From Syntrophobacterales bacterium (lineage in GTDB: Bacteria; Desulfobacterota; Syntrophorhabdia; Syntrophorhabdales; Syntrophorhabdaceae), in contig JAISPL010000037.1 of NCBI GenBank assembly GCA_031274925.1, forward strand, positions 65,231 to 100,929: a DNA stretch of 35,699 bases, written 5' to 3'. Below, piece by piece: positions 1 through 9,008 of the stretch (the first letter of the stretch is position 1; each line of letters begins with the position of its first letter). A program made the translations under genes and the position numbers. The notes beneath the pieces are model-generated. The model was not told the origin of the DNA. It did no database searches and saw only the letters and a list, made by a program, of their open reading frames with translations.

Positions 1-877
1 TACCCTGATAATAGTACGCATTGGCAAGTTCATCCACCGTCCGTTCCGCGTGAGGGTGGTCATCTCTTAGCAGCTTATCCTGCGTGTCTAGCGCCCGTTC
101 GAGGTATGGTTCAGCTCTGTCGTATTTGCCTCTCGCGCTTAAGACCCGGCCCAAATCATAGCGTGATTCAGCCGTCAGGAGATGATTTGAACCGAAGACT
201 TTCTTTCTGACCTCGAAGCTATTCTTGTAAAATCCATGGGCGGCCTCATGCCAGTTCTGCATGAAATAGACACCGGCCAGCCCCTTCAATACCGCCGATA
301 CAACACCATGGTTCGTACTCCCGGCCTTTTTTGCCATTTCTAAAGACCTTTTGAGAATTATCTCCGCCTCCGAATATCTTCCTTGAAATGTTACGGCAAC
401 TCCGAGCCTCTCGAGGGATGATGCCACAATGAGACCTTCCGCCCCAAAGCCGGTTTCTGCAGACCGGAGGGCTTTTAAAAAGAGCTCTTCCGCTTCTCCG
501 TATTTCCCCTGCTCAAGGCAGGCAGATCCCATATGGCACAATACTGGCGCTATACCGCCATGACCGGGACCGAGCTCCCTTTCAAGTATATCTAACGAAC
601 GCGCATAAAATTTCTCAGCCTCAGGATATCTGCCATCCTTCATATAGAGTTGAGCAAGCTCATTTATGGGCACAAGGAGTTCATGGTCGTAAATGTCCCT
701 CCCATCCTCCATCTTCCTGAGAGATTCTTCAGCCTTCTTTATCGATTCCGCATCGTAATACATCTTATCGTTGGATCCCGCCGACCCGCCATAGTGAGAC
801 GTTCTCCCTAAGATATAATCCATATAGAGAGGTATATTAAGGATGACTCTGAGCGCCGATTGAGCAATCTTTTTCAT
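1..877 (-). CDS. Tetratricopeptide-repeat protein, C-terminus beyond window edge
   Basis: The minus-strand frame is open from an ATG at 877 to the left edge, about 292 codons, so the C-terminus is missing. The protein begins MKKIAQSALRVILNIPLYMD, a basic then hydrophobic start without a clear cleavage site. After about residue 60 it is built of repeating 42-residue units of the kinesin-light-chain TPR type: leucine/alanine helices with the pattern 'G.y.eAe.l..rAL', and His-Pro or Asn-His turns such as 'LRDDHPHAE' and 'FGSNHLLTA'. At least five units are visible. An in-frame TAA lies 18 nt upstream of the ATG with no other start between, which fixes the start. TPR arrays are protein-interaction scaffolds; the partner cannot be told. 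Fused catalytic domains may lie beyond the edge. Confidence 0.8.
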   Translation of the reverse strand, partial: MKKIAQSALRVILNIPLYMDYILGRTSHYGGSAGSNDKMYYDAESIKKAEESLRKMEDGRDIYDHELLVPINELAQLYMKDGRYPEAEKFYARSLDILERELGPGHGGIAPVLCHMGSACLEQGKYGEAEELFLKALRSAETGFGAEGLIVASSLERLGVAVTFQGRYSEAEIILKRSLEMAKKAGSTNHGVVSAVLKGLAGVYFMQNWHEAAHGFYKNSFEVRKKVFGSNHLLTAESRYDLGRVLSARGKYDRAEPYLERALDTQDKLLRDDHPHAERTVDELANAYYYQG

Positions 878-1113
878 CCGCTTGCCTTTACCTTATTCTT
901 TCCTGTTCCGGCCTGTCTTAGGCGCACAGTGATCCTCCATACCCTGGTACTGGAAACGCATTCTATCACAATCTTTCTTCATTGCGTCGTGCGCCGGGAA
1001 GTTGAATCTATTGATGCCGCAGGAGACAGCATAGGCTATCCCGGAGCGCTCCCTATCTCAGGCAGATTTACATTTCTCGCCGGCATCCGCCTGCGCTCAT
1101 TAGGCCATACTTG

Positions 1114-1848
1114 CTAATATATTATTTCCTTCAGAAACAGCCCTTTAGCAGGAGCAGTTGAGCCTGCCTTCCGTCTGTCGCCCGATTCCATAATATCCCG
1201 GAACCCTTCTGCGGTCAGTCGCCCAAAACCGGCAAGCACGAGCGTTCCCACAATATTCCTCACCATGTAGCGAAGGAACCCTGTGGCCTCAAGCACCACA
1301 TAAACAAATTCGTTTCTCTTTCCAACCCCCGCCCTAAGAACCTCACGTTCCGTGCTCCGGTACGTCTCGTCCTGTTTCTTGAATGCGGAAAAATCGTGAA
1401 CCCCCTTCACATTTCGTATAACAGTGCCCATATTCGAAATATCAAGGCTATGCCGGATATGCCACGCATATCGTCCATAAAACGGAGAGTTGTGGGGCGT
1501 ATTAAGGATACAATAAATGTAAGTCTTACTTTTCGCGGAGTATCTCGAATGAAAATCCTCCGGCATCTCGTCCGCCTTCTTAATCTTGACGTCAGAGGGC
1601 AGAAGGCTATTAATCCCCTTTTCCAGACTCTTAAGATCAATCAATGTGTCGGAGTGAAAGTTAACCACCTGGCCTTGGGCGTGGACTCCGGTATCGGTCC
1701 TCGCGCCGCCATATAGTTTTACCGGACGGTTGATAATCCTCTCGACCGTCTTCTGAAGGGTCTCCTGTACGGTAATAACATTGGGCTGATATTGCCACCC
1801 ATGATACGCTGTCCCGTCATAAGAGACAGAGAGAGAAATGTTTCTCAT
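1114..1848 (-). CDS. truA: tRNA pseudouridine synthase A (TruA)
   Basis: TruA converts uridines 38-40 in the anticodon arm of tRNAs to pseudouridine in the cytoplasm. The 244-aa length is normal for the family. The N-terminal strand 'SVSYDGTAYHGWQYQPN' and the signature 'GGARTDTGVHAQGQV' are present, with the catalytic aspartate at residue 52. The later motifs 'DFHSRYSAKSKTYIY' and 'GFLRYMVRNIVGTLV' are also intact. Its start overlaps the stop of the upstream lipoprotein gene by ATGA (1845-1848), so the two are probably translationally coupled on one minus-strand transcript. Nothing in the sequence suggests loss of function. Confidence 0.96.
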   Translation of the reverse strand: MRNISLSVSYDGTAYHGWQYQPNVITVQETLQKTVERIINRPVKLYGGARTDTGVHAQGQVVNFHSDTLIDLKSLEKGINSLLPSDVKIKKADEMPEDFHSRYSAKSKTYIYCILNTPHNSPFYGRYAWHIRHSLDISNMGTVIRNVKGVHDFSAFKKQDETYRSTEREVLRAGVGKRNEFVYVVLEATGFLRYMVRNIVGTLVLAGFGRLTAEGFRDIMESGDRRKAGSTAPAKGLFLKEIIY

Positions 1849-2180
1849 AGATGTTTTTTGTCATCGCCGCTCCTGACTTTATTATGGCCATTCTTGATCT
1901 TCAAGTCCGGTCGTGCGGCCGGTTTTGCTTCCGCTCTTGATTTCCCAGAGTCGATGAGCTCATGTTTCATTTTTGAGTCCACGCCCGCCTTCTCTTTCTC
2001 TTCCAGTTTGTTGTATACCTCATCAAGCTCCCTCTTCAGGACGATATTTTCAGCCTTGAGAAAACCGTTCTCTTCTTTGAGAATTTTTATCTCTTCTTCT
2101 AGGCCTTTCACCTCCTTGCCACAGGACGCAGACCCGATCAGGATCGTAAGAGAAAGAAAAATGAACGGGACGAATCTCAT
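1845..2180 (-). CDS. Small coiled-coil lipoprotein
   Basis: This 111-aa protein has a lipoprotein signal peptide: a basic start, a hydrophobic core (FVPFIFLSLTILIG) and the lipobox 'SASC' with Cys20 as the predicted acylated residue. Mature residues 21-60 form a charged heptad-rich coiled coil (KEVKGLEEEIKILKEEN and onward), and the C-terminus is basic and low in complexity. It should sit on the periplasmic face of a membrane. It is the first gene of a two-gene unit with truA and overlaps it by four bases. I recognise no named family. Its function is unknown, and pairing with truA does not by itself imply a role in tRNA modification. Confidence 0.75.
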   Translation of the reverse strand: MRFVPFIFLSLTILIGSASCGKEVKGLEEEIKILKEENGFLKAENIVLKRELDEVYNKLEEKEKAGVDSKMKHELIDSGKSRAEAKPAARPDLKIKNGHNKVRSGDDKKHL

Positions 2181-2210
2181 AAGTATTTATTCTCTCCCAT
2201 GCCTTCCCAA

Positions 2211-2240
2211 TTGTCAACAGGTTAATATTTGTGGTAGACT
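2211..2240 (+). promoter_or_regulatory. Candidate sigma-70 promoter for gyrA
   Basis: TTGTCA (2211-2216) and TAGACT (2235-2240) are separated by 18 bp in the divergent gap between the lipoprotein gene and gyrA. This would give a leader of about 145 nt before the gyrA ATG. The match is 5/6 and 4/6 to consensus. No mapping data, so moderate to low confidence. Confidence 0.4.
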
Positions 2241-2393
2241 ATGAAACTTAAGAACACTTCGGTTGCCGGATCTTAAAGTGCGCAATGAAGGGGGAAATCT
2301 GTTACGGACTCAAATATTTGCCCTTCATATTGCCTAAATCCGGCGGTCGTGAATGACCCGTTACAATAAAACTCATGCATAGGGAGGGCGTGG

Positions 2394-4868
2394 ATGCACA
2401 CCTCGGTTGTTACTGTACCCATAGAAGAAGAAATGAAGCGATCATACATGGATTATGCCATGAGCATAATCATCGGGAGGGCACTGCCGGACGTGAGAGA
2501 CGGCCTCAAACCGGTCCACCGGAGAATTCTTTATGCCATGTATGAGCTGGGTAATACCCACGACAAGCCGTATAAGAAATCAGCCAGAGTGGTGGGGGAT
2601 GTGATAGGTAAGTTTCACCCTCATGGCGACCAAGCTGTTTATGACGCCATCGCCCGTATGGTGCAAGATTTCTCCATGAGGTATCCCTTAGTCGACGGCC
2701 AGGGCAACTTCGGCTCTATTGATGGGGACGCCCCGGCAGCCATGAGGTATACCGAGGTAAGACTCTCAAGGATCGCGGAAGAAATACTCAAGGATATCGA
2801 AAAAGAAACAGTCGGGTTTAGGCCGAATTATGACGAGTCTCTTGTCGAACCGGTCGTTATGCCCACCAGGATTCCCAACCTCCTCGTAAACGGTTCTTCA
2901 GGTATCGCCGTAGGTATGGCAACCAATATCCCCCCTCACAACCTGACGGAAGTGGTGAACGGCATCGTTGCATATATAGACAATCCAGAGATTACCCTTG
3001 ATGAGCTTCTGACTTATGTCACGGGTCCGGATTTCCCAACCCAGGCCATTATTTACGGCAGGCAGGGCATAAGAGAGGCATACGAGACAGGAAGAGGACA
3101 TATCACTCTCAGGGCCCGGGCATCAATCGAAAAGAAGAAGGACGGAAGGGAAATGATAGTCGTTTCTGAGATTCCTTATCAAGTCAACAAGCTGCGACTC
3201 ATTGAGACAATCGCTGATCTTGTAAATACGAAAAAAATTGAAGGTGTATCAAATCTGAAAGACGAGTCAAACAGGGAAGGGATACGGCTCGTTATCGAGT
3301 TGAAACGGGGTGAGATGGGACCGCCCATTCTCAATCAGCTGTATAAACATACCCAGCTGCAAACCACCTTCGGAATCATATTCCTCACCATCGTAAACAA
3401 CGAGCCAAAAGTACTCAGTTTGAAAGAATTGATCACGGAATTCATCCTCTTCAGGAAAGAGGTAGTGACAAAAAGGTCGACCTTCGAGCTCAATAAAGCC
3501 TTGGGCAGGCTCCATATCCTAGAAGGTCTGAAGATAGCTCTTGAGCATATCGACGAAGTAATCGCCCTTATTAAACAGTCGAAAAACACCCAGGAAGCCA
3601 GGGTCTCCCTGATTGACCGCTTCGGCCTGTCAGAAAAGCAAGCTACGAGCATTCTCGAAATGCGCCTCCAAAGGCTTACAAATCTCGAACAGACGAAAAT
3701 CCTCGAAGATTACGAAAATACCTCCAAAGAGATTGCGCGGCTAAGAGAAATACTTGCCAACGAGAAGCTTCTCCTTGATATCGTGAAGGCAGAGCTTATT
3801 GAAGTCAAAGATCGATACGGAGACAAACGGCAAACCGAGATCGTGGATCAGGTGCCGGATATCACTATTGAGGACATGATCAAAGACGAGGAGGTCGTGG
3901 TTACTATTACCCACAGGGGCTATATCAAGAGAACGGCCCTTGACCAGTACAGAGCCCAGCTTCGCGGAGGAAAAGGGAAAATAGGAATCGTGGTGAGGGA
4001 CGAGGACTTCGTTGACCAGATCTATACAGCCTACACCCACGACCACTTCATATTTTTTACAAATGCGGGGAAGGCTTATACCATCAAAGTCCATGAGATT
4101 CCAGAAGCTCCAATGACGTCCAAGGGAAAACCCCTGATCAATCTCATCAACGCGGAGAAAAATGAGAGGATAACGGCCATAGCCCACACGCGGGAGTTTG
4201 AAGAGGACAAGTATCTCCTTCTCGTAACCAAGAAGGGGCAGGTGAAAAAGATAAGCCTGAGCGCCCTCAGCCGCATGAGATCCACTGGCCTCATAGTAAT
4301 GAAGCTTCCGGAAGATGACAACCTCATGGGCACCCTCCAGACGGACGGAAACAATGAGGTTATGGTGGCCACAAAGAAGGGCAAATCAATAAGGTTCCAC
4401 GAGAGCGATGTGAGACCCATGGGAAGGGTTGCTTACGGAATAAGAGGGATCAGGCTCAGGAAGAATGACGAGGTCGTCTCGGTCGAGATAGTCGACCGGG
4501 ATTGCAATGTTTTTACTGTTACAGAAAAGGGCTACGGAAAAGTCTCACCCTGTTCCGAATACAGAAACCAGACCAGAGGCGGCACCGGCATCATAAATGT
4601 GCGTTGCGGCGCCAAGAACGGCGATGTGGTCGGTTTAAAAAAGGTGACTGAAGCAAGTGAGATCATCCTCGTTACCGACACGGGGAGGACCATAAGGTTC
4701 AACGCAAAAGACATGCCCGTCCAGAAAAGGGGCGGCCTCGGCGTAAAACTGATGGATCTTGCAGGGGACAAGACGATAAGCTCTGTAGCCATTGCAGGAG
4801 AGGAAGGCCCTCAGGCCCGGGACGAAACTCCCGTAAAAGATAACGGACCTGAGACCACCGCTGAGTGA
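2394..4868 (+). CDS. gyrA: DNA gyrase subunit A
   Basis: GyrA is the breakage-reunion subunit of the type II topoisomerase that introduces negative supercoils, acting with GyrB as A2B2. At 824 aa it is of normal length. The active-site tyrosine is Tyr119 in '[10 protein letters not shown]', and the DNA-binding helix '[12 protein letters not shown]' is present. The GyrA box needed for DNA wrapping reads QLRGGKG (residues 522-528), one residue off the usual QRRGGKG, which identifies gyrase rather than ParC. Six beta-pinwheel repeats follow, then an acidic tail. The ATG is preceded by GGGAGG at 2382-2387 with good spacing. Residue 80, equivalent to E. coli Ser83 in the quinolone pocket, is glutamine, while the Asp87 equivalent (Asp84) is kept. 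gpsA follows 93 bp downstream. Confidence 0.97.
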   Translation: MHTSVVTVPIEEEMKRSYMDYAMSIIIGRALPDVRDGLKPVHRRILYAMYELGNTHDKPYKKSARVVGDVIGKFHPHGDQAVYDAIARMVQDFSMRYPLVDGQGNFGSIDGDAPAAMRYTEVRLSRIAEEILKDIEKETVGFRPNYDESLVEPVVMPTRIPNLLVNGSSGIAVGMATNIPPHNLTEVVNGIVAYIDNPEITLDELLTYVTGPDFPTQAIIYGRQGIREAYETGRGHITLRARASIEKKKDGREMIVVSEIPYQVNKLRLIETIADLVNTKKIEGVSNLKDESNREGIRLVIELKRGEMGPPILNQLYKHTQLQTTFGIIFLTIVNNEPKVLSLKELITEFILFRKEVVTKRSTFELNKALGRLHILEGLKIALEHIDEVIALIKQSKNTQEARVSLIDRFGLSEKQATSILEMRLQRLTNLEQTKILEDYENTSKEIARLREILANEKLLLDIVKAELIEVKDRYGDKRQTEIVDQVPDITIEDMIKDEEVVVTITHRGYIKRTALDQYRAQLRGGKGKIGIVVRDEDFVDQIYTAYTHDHFIFFTNAGKAYTIKVHEIPEAPMTSKGKPLINLINAEKNERITAIAHTREFEEDKYLLLVTKKGQVKKISLSALSRMRSTGLIVMKLPEDDNLMGTLQTDGNNEVMVATKKGKSIRFHESDVRPMGRVAYGIRGIRLRKNDEVVSVEIVDRDCNVFTVTEKGYGKVSPCSEYRNQTRGGTGIINVRCGAKNGDVVGLKKVTEASEIILVTDTGRTIRFNAKDMPVQKRGGLGVKLMDLAGDKTISSVAIAGEEGPQARDETPVKDNGPETTAE

Positions 4869-4961
4869 TGCCGGTCTCGTTACCCAGGAAACCCCGTAGG
4901 GGGCCCATTGGAATGAGCGAATTCAACAGCCCGAAATATCAAGGAGCCAGATAGCGGTGAC

Positions 4962-5969
4962 ATGAACGCACCCCGATATGATATAGGAATGATCGGCGCG
5001 GGCGCTTGGGGCACGGCCGTTGCCATACACTTGGCGAAAAAAGGACTCACCGTCCTTCTCTGGGTATACGAAAAGGAACTGTACGAAACACTCAGGGCAA
5101 GTCGAAAAAATAATCTCTACCTGCCCTCCTTCCGACTTCCCGGCTCAATAGAATTCACAGATTGCCTTGAAATGCTTTCCGGCTCAACGGAGGACATCAT
5201 AATCGCCACACCGTCCTTCGCCACGAGAGCCACCATAGCTCCCGTGTCGGAAATTTTGAAGGGCAAGAACATCCTGATCCTCACAAAGGGATTCGAAATC
5301 AATACCTTATTGAGAATGAGCGAAGTAGTTGCGGAGACCGTGGGGGGAGACTCACGGATCGCCACCCTCTCCGGTCCCTCCTTTGCACAAGAAGTAGCCG
5401 AGGGGGCTTTCACGTCGGTCGTAGTCTCGTCCGAAGACAACGACTTTTCCTATTATCTTCAGACAAAAATCCACAGCGACAATTTCAGGGTCTATACATC
5501 CAGAGACATAATAGGTGTGGAGTTGGGAGGGGCCATGAAGAACGTGATGGCCATAGGAGCCGGGATCATAGAAGGCTTGGGGCTTGGCTCCAATGCCAGA
5601 GCAGCCTTTATCACCAGGGCGCTGGCGGAAATTAAACGCCTTGGAAAAGCCCTTGGGGCGAAAGAAACAACATTCATGGGGCTTTCCGGCATAGGGGATC
5701 TCATACTTACCGCCTACGGAAATCTAAGCAGAAACAGGGCCTTCGGCATTGAGCTGGCCAACGGAAAAAGGCCGGAAGACGTAATAAGAGCCCGAAAATT
5801 CGTTGTAGAAGGGTACTATACCATTAAAGCCGCATACACCCTCGCCCTGAATTCTGGAATAGAAATGCCCATCACTCGCGAGCTATACCGTATCTCGTAT
5901 GAAGGTAAGGATCTCACGGCGTCAATTGCTGAAATCAAAACAAGGGTTCTCAAGGAAGAAGACGAGTAG
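4962..5969 (+). CDS. gpsA: Glycerol-3-phosphate dehydrogenase [NAD(P)+]
   Basis: GpsA reduces dihydroxyacetone phosphate to sn-glycerol-3-phosphate with NAD(P)H, supplying the backbone for phospholipids in the cytosol. The 335-aa protein opens with the nucleotide-binding loop 'MIGAGAWGTAVA'. It carries 'TLSGPSFAQEVAEG' and the family signature 'GVELGGAMKNVMAIGAGI', with the catalytic lysine at about residue 193. The substrate-binding region 'SNARAAFITRALAEIKRLG' is also intact. It lies 93 bp after gyrA in the same orientation and may share its transcript. The best purine-rich match, AAGGAG, lies 17 nt upstream of the ATG, so the start is slightly less certain than the identity. Confidence 0.95.
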   Translation: MNAPRYDIGMIGAGAWGTAVAIHLAKKGLTVLLWVYEKELYETLRASRKNNLYLPSFRLPGSIEFTDCLEMLSGSTEDIIIATPSFATRATIAPVSEILKGKNILILTKGFEINTLLRMSEVVAETVGGDSRIATLSGPSFAQEVAEGAFTSVVVSSEDNDFSYYLQTKIHSDNFRVYTSRDIIGVELGGAMKNVMAIGAGIIEGLGLGSNARAAFITRALAEIKRLGKALGAKETTFMGLSGIGDLILTAYGNLSRNRAFGIELANGKRPEDVIRARKFVVEGYYTIKAAYTLALNSGIEMPITRELYRISYEGKDLTASIAEIKTRVLKEEDE

Positions 5970-6241
5970 ATGCTCGTTGACGCTCCACGCGACCACGCAG
6001 ATAACCAGGTCCGCATGTGTTTTATTTCCCAATAAATACTTATTCGTTGAATGTTTAATTATCATCTATGAGGCAAGCCGGCACCACACAAATCCAGAGA
6101 AATAAATGTGGGGGGAGGCAGGTTGATACAGGATTATATCTGTAATCCGCACTTCAATGTAAATAAACAAAATCCACGATCCGCCCACAACCAGGCGGGG
6201 GACACCCCAGGAGTTCGTAAGTCATATAGGACGGACATACC

Positions 6242-6394
6242 GTGGCTATAAAGCAAAAGCTGGTGAAGGCAATCGGGCTCGCCAATTTAGATTATGCCAA
6301 CGAAGAGTTTGAAATAGTGTCTCGAGAGGAAATATTCAGCAGAACTCTTTTAGCGGCTAGCAGCCTGGATGACCAATATGTGCACCCGCACTGA
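6242..6394 (+). pseudogene. Short N-terminal gene remnant, unrecognised
   Basis: A GTG-started frame of 50 codons begins MAIKQKLVKAIGLANLDYAN and ends at TGA. Residue composition (acidic and basic mixed, 'REEIFSRTLLAASSLDDQ') looks protein-like rather than random. No Shine-Dalgarno is obvious; the nearest purine stretch is weak. It is probably the start of a larger gene that has since decayed, or a chance frame. No family recognised. Confidence 0.25.
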
Positions 6395-6565
6395 CCCAGG
6401 ACATGGCGATCATCTCACGCCCAGCATGCAGGGACGGCAGAATGAAGATTAAGAGTCACCTTTGAAGCCGTACTACGGATACGGTTATTATCCGCCGTAC
6501 GGCGCCCATTCCACGTCACACTACTCCTTTTATATATGATACGACTACGAGTCTCCCCTCACCCT

Positions 6566-6619
6566 GTACAAAAAGTCGCGAAGGGCGATACGTTGTTCAA
6601 GGAGCATCTCAACGAATAA
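6566..6619 (+). pseudogene. LysM-like fragment in decayed gene
   Basis: The frame reads 'VQKVAKGDTLFKEHLNE' then stop. 'V.KGDTLF.' is the typical opening of a LysM peptidoglycan-binding repeat. The preceding frame (YDYESPLTLYKK) joins it only with a one-base shift, and a later scrap in another frame reads 'EIKANNVLGYAPGLN', compatible with the second half of a LysM repeat. I infer a broken cell-wall-binding protein gene. The evidence is short and tentative. Confidence 0.25.
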
Positions 6620-7072
6620 GTATTCTCTATGTCTCCTCTCATGAGACATACCTCCACAAAATCGGGGAGCAGCAATAGTAGAGATCAAAGCCAACAACGT
6701 TCTTGGTTACGCTCCGGGACTGAACAGAAAATAGGCAGAATAACGGTATGGACAATAAACGCTGGAAGGTTCACAAAAAACGGCGATATACTTTTTACGT
6801 GAACAGATATTTTCATGCGGGAAACTACCTGGATGCGTCAGGTTGAAACAATCCAAGAATTCTAAGTCCCGCAAGAGAAAAGAACCCTCCAGGCGCCCAT
6901 ACTCTCAAGGGAAACTGATGGACAGGAACAGAATAATGATGCGTCAAGCCTCAGGGTTTGACATGAATCTGACTTAAAACCGGTGACGTCAAAATAGGAG
7001 AATAATTACTCCATGTCCGTTCATTGGTCTCTCTTAATCGCTGCCAGTTCCCCGAACAGTGTCCGGCTAAAT

Positions 7073-8698
7073 TCATGATTCATCTGTCTGCCAGAAATTT
7101 TTCCACTGATCGGGTTGTCGGGGAGAGAATATCTTCAGATTTTGCCCTGTCGGCAAAAGGAGTTCGCTTGGTCGGCAGCCCAAGACTGCGGCGGCAAGAT
7201 GAAGTCCCGACAAACTCGCACCCGACACTCCGTGAAGGATACTGGCCCCGCAGAGGCAGAGATTCTCTATCTCCGAAAACTGTTTGAAGCAGAAAGGGCC
7301 TATTTGTCCAAAGCTCTTCTCGGTTCCGTAGCAACTCCCCCTGGTCGAGCGCACGTAATGGTCAAATGTAAGAGGGGTTCCCAGCTCGCTGAAGAGTATG
7401 TGATCGCCTATTCCTGGAATAACACGTCCGAGAGATTTCAACATGGCCCCGGCCACCTTACTCTTGAGGTTTAAGTACTCTTTTTTGGACCGCCTTCCAT
7501 TGGCCGACCCCGCGAAGGAAGCGAAAGCCTCATAGGCCAGGAAACGCACCGCCTCAATGGTATGATGTCCGGTAAAGCCACTAGGATCCTTGAGGGTTGT
7601 AATCCCGAAAAAAATACCGGGAAGAGGGTCATTCACTGTATCTGGATGCAGGGCGCTCTTGAAAAAAGACTCCAAATCACGGTGGGGGATATACCAGTAG
7701 TTTCCTGAATCCATACCCATGGATTCAAGGTCGAGATCTGTGGCGAGAAAAAGTATTGCCGCTGCAATCGAATACCTTGTGCGGCACAATTTCTTTCGAA
7801 GGCCGGAGCTTATGTGCTCATAGCCCACAAGACGATTATACGTAATCTCAGGGCTGGCGTTGGAGACCACACGGCCAGCTCGAAGCTCGGAGCCATCTTC
7901 AAGGCGAACCCCGATGGCACACCGCCGGCTGCTTCTTTTCTCAATGAGTACTCTCTCGACAGGCGTTGATAATAGGATCTCTCCTTTTTCTTTCGCGAAG
8001 CCCCTGATCAGGGCTTTCGGGATAGAATCCGCACCGCCTGACGGGTAATACGCACCATTAAAATAGTGCCCCGCAACCGGGGCGTGCATGGCGAAGGGCA
8101 CCCTTGAAGGAGGCAACCCGTGATCACCGCAAGGGATAGAAAGGAACGCACGGGCCAACGGGTCGGATATCCATCGTCGGAGGATGTGTTCGAGGCTGAA
8201 GAGTCCATAGCGGCCCATATTCCAGGTTCGGAAAGGAACGGTCAAAAAATCGATAAGGCTTTTTGTTTCGGGAATGCACCTCATTTCTTCGCAGATTGTA
8301 TAGAGAAGAGAAAAATAGCGGTCAATCCCGTTGGCTGCACCAGGAAATCGAGTTTTAAACGCCTCGACCATGATATCCTTTCCTGCTGGAATGTCAAAAA
8401 CTTCTTCGCCGATTCGGATATGCTCGAAACCTTGAGGGTTCATCTCAAAAAAGGCCATATCATCCGCTACGCCGAGACCTTCGTACACTTCCCTCAAAGC
8501 GCCGCCCGGACCTAGTTCTCCTATATAGTGTACACCCGGACTGAAACGGTAGCCCCCTCTGTGGAAGCTGTGACACAGCCCTCCGGGACGGGAATGCTGC
8601 TCAAGTACAAGCACTCGCTCACCCGCCCTGGCCAAACTTAAGGCTGCGGTAAGCCCTCCGGCGCCTGATCCGATAACTATCGTATCCGCGTCACGCAT
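7073..8698 (-). CDS. FAD-dependent phytoene-desaturase/retinol-saturase-like oxidoreductase
   Basis: The 541-aa protein starts with a classical FAD-binding Rossmann fold: 'DTIVIGSGAGGLTAALSLARAGERVLVLEQH' is the dinucleotide-binding motif through to the ribose-binding acidic residue (residues 5-35, quoted in part: GSGAGGLTAALSLARAG). It is followed by 'RPGGLCHSF' and the substrate-domain motif 'GVHYIGELGPGG'. The length and layout match the CrtI/CrtISO/retinol 13,14-reductase superfamily. The closing FAD motif 'LCGASILHGVSGASLSGLHLAA' lies near the C-terminus. Members oxidise, saturate or isomerise polyenes. The substrate here cannot be read, and there are no carotenoid genes beside it. It is a single gene with AT-rich DNA upstream and convergent with gpsA. 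It is the only intact gene between 5970 and 10220. Confidence 0.85.
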   Translation of the reverse strand: MRDADTIVIGSGAGGLTAALSLARAGERVLVLEQHSRPGGLCHSFHRGGYRFSPGVHYIGELGPGGALREVYEGLGVADDMAFFEMNPQGFEHIRIGEEVFDIPAGKDIMVEAFKTRFPGAANGIDRYFSLLYTICEEMRCIPETKSLIDFLTVPFRTWNMGRYGLFSLEHILRRWISDPLARAFLSIPCGDHGLPPSRVPFAMHAPVAGHYFNGAYYPSGGADSIPKALIRGFAKEKGEILLSTPVERVLIEKRSSRRCAIGVRLEDGSELRAGRVVSNASPEITYNRLVGYEHISSGLRKKLCRTRYSIAAAILFLATDLDLESMGMDSGNYWYIPHRDLESFFKSALHPDTVNDPLPGIFFGITTLKDPSGFTGHHTIEAVRFLAYEAFASFAGSANGRRSKKEYLNLKSKVAGAMLKSLGRVIPGIGDHILFSELGTPLTFDHYVRSTRGSCYGTEKSFGQIGPFCFKQFSEIENLCLCGASILHGVSGASLSGLHLAAAVLGCRPSELLLPTGQNLKIFSPRQPDQWKNFWQTDES

Positions 8699-9008
8699 AA
8701 CGGTTCTTCAGGTACAAGTCCACTGGTTTGCCCGGCTTTCGCTTCCATTCATATCGCCTCCCCCACCTTTGGTTCAATTTTCTTCGGACTTATGCAAAAA
8801 CATCGCTTCCGCCTTCTCATGACAGCTCCACAAGAAGAAAACCAAAGTATTAACTTAAAAATTACAGTTTGTTAAGAGGAACAATTCATGTAATTTATAT
8901 TATATGCAACTTATCTAATTTTATTAATATCAACACAACATGTGGCTGCCAACACTAATTTGCCGTAAGGTCCCAGTCGGTTCGCCTTCCGTCGTGCAAT
9001 CATTGAGT
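8699..9008. other. AT-rich intergenic DNA upstream of the flavoprotein gene
   Basis: No gene is visible. The stretch around 8860-8940 is strongly AT-rich and presumably contains the minus-strand promoter of the flavoprotein gene. Several TATAAT-like hexamers occur on both strands, but I could not pair one with a well-spaced -35 element. Confidence 0.4.

Larger units (their letters stand above)
5970..7072 (+). other. Gene-poor stretch with decayed coding sequence
   Basis: About 1.1 kb without an intact gene lies between gpsA and the convergent flavoprotein gene. Short in-frame traces occur (separate entries at 6242-6394 and 6566-6619), along with a Tyr/Gly-rich scrap around 6471-6536 and a 32-codon frame at 6748-6846. 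The base composition is less biased and stops fall in every frame. No convincing terminator with a T-run was found after gpsA; only a weak CCGCC/GGCGG stem near 6181-6200 was seen. The best reading is a gene remnant broken by several indels. Confidence 0.5.
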
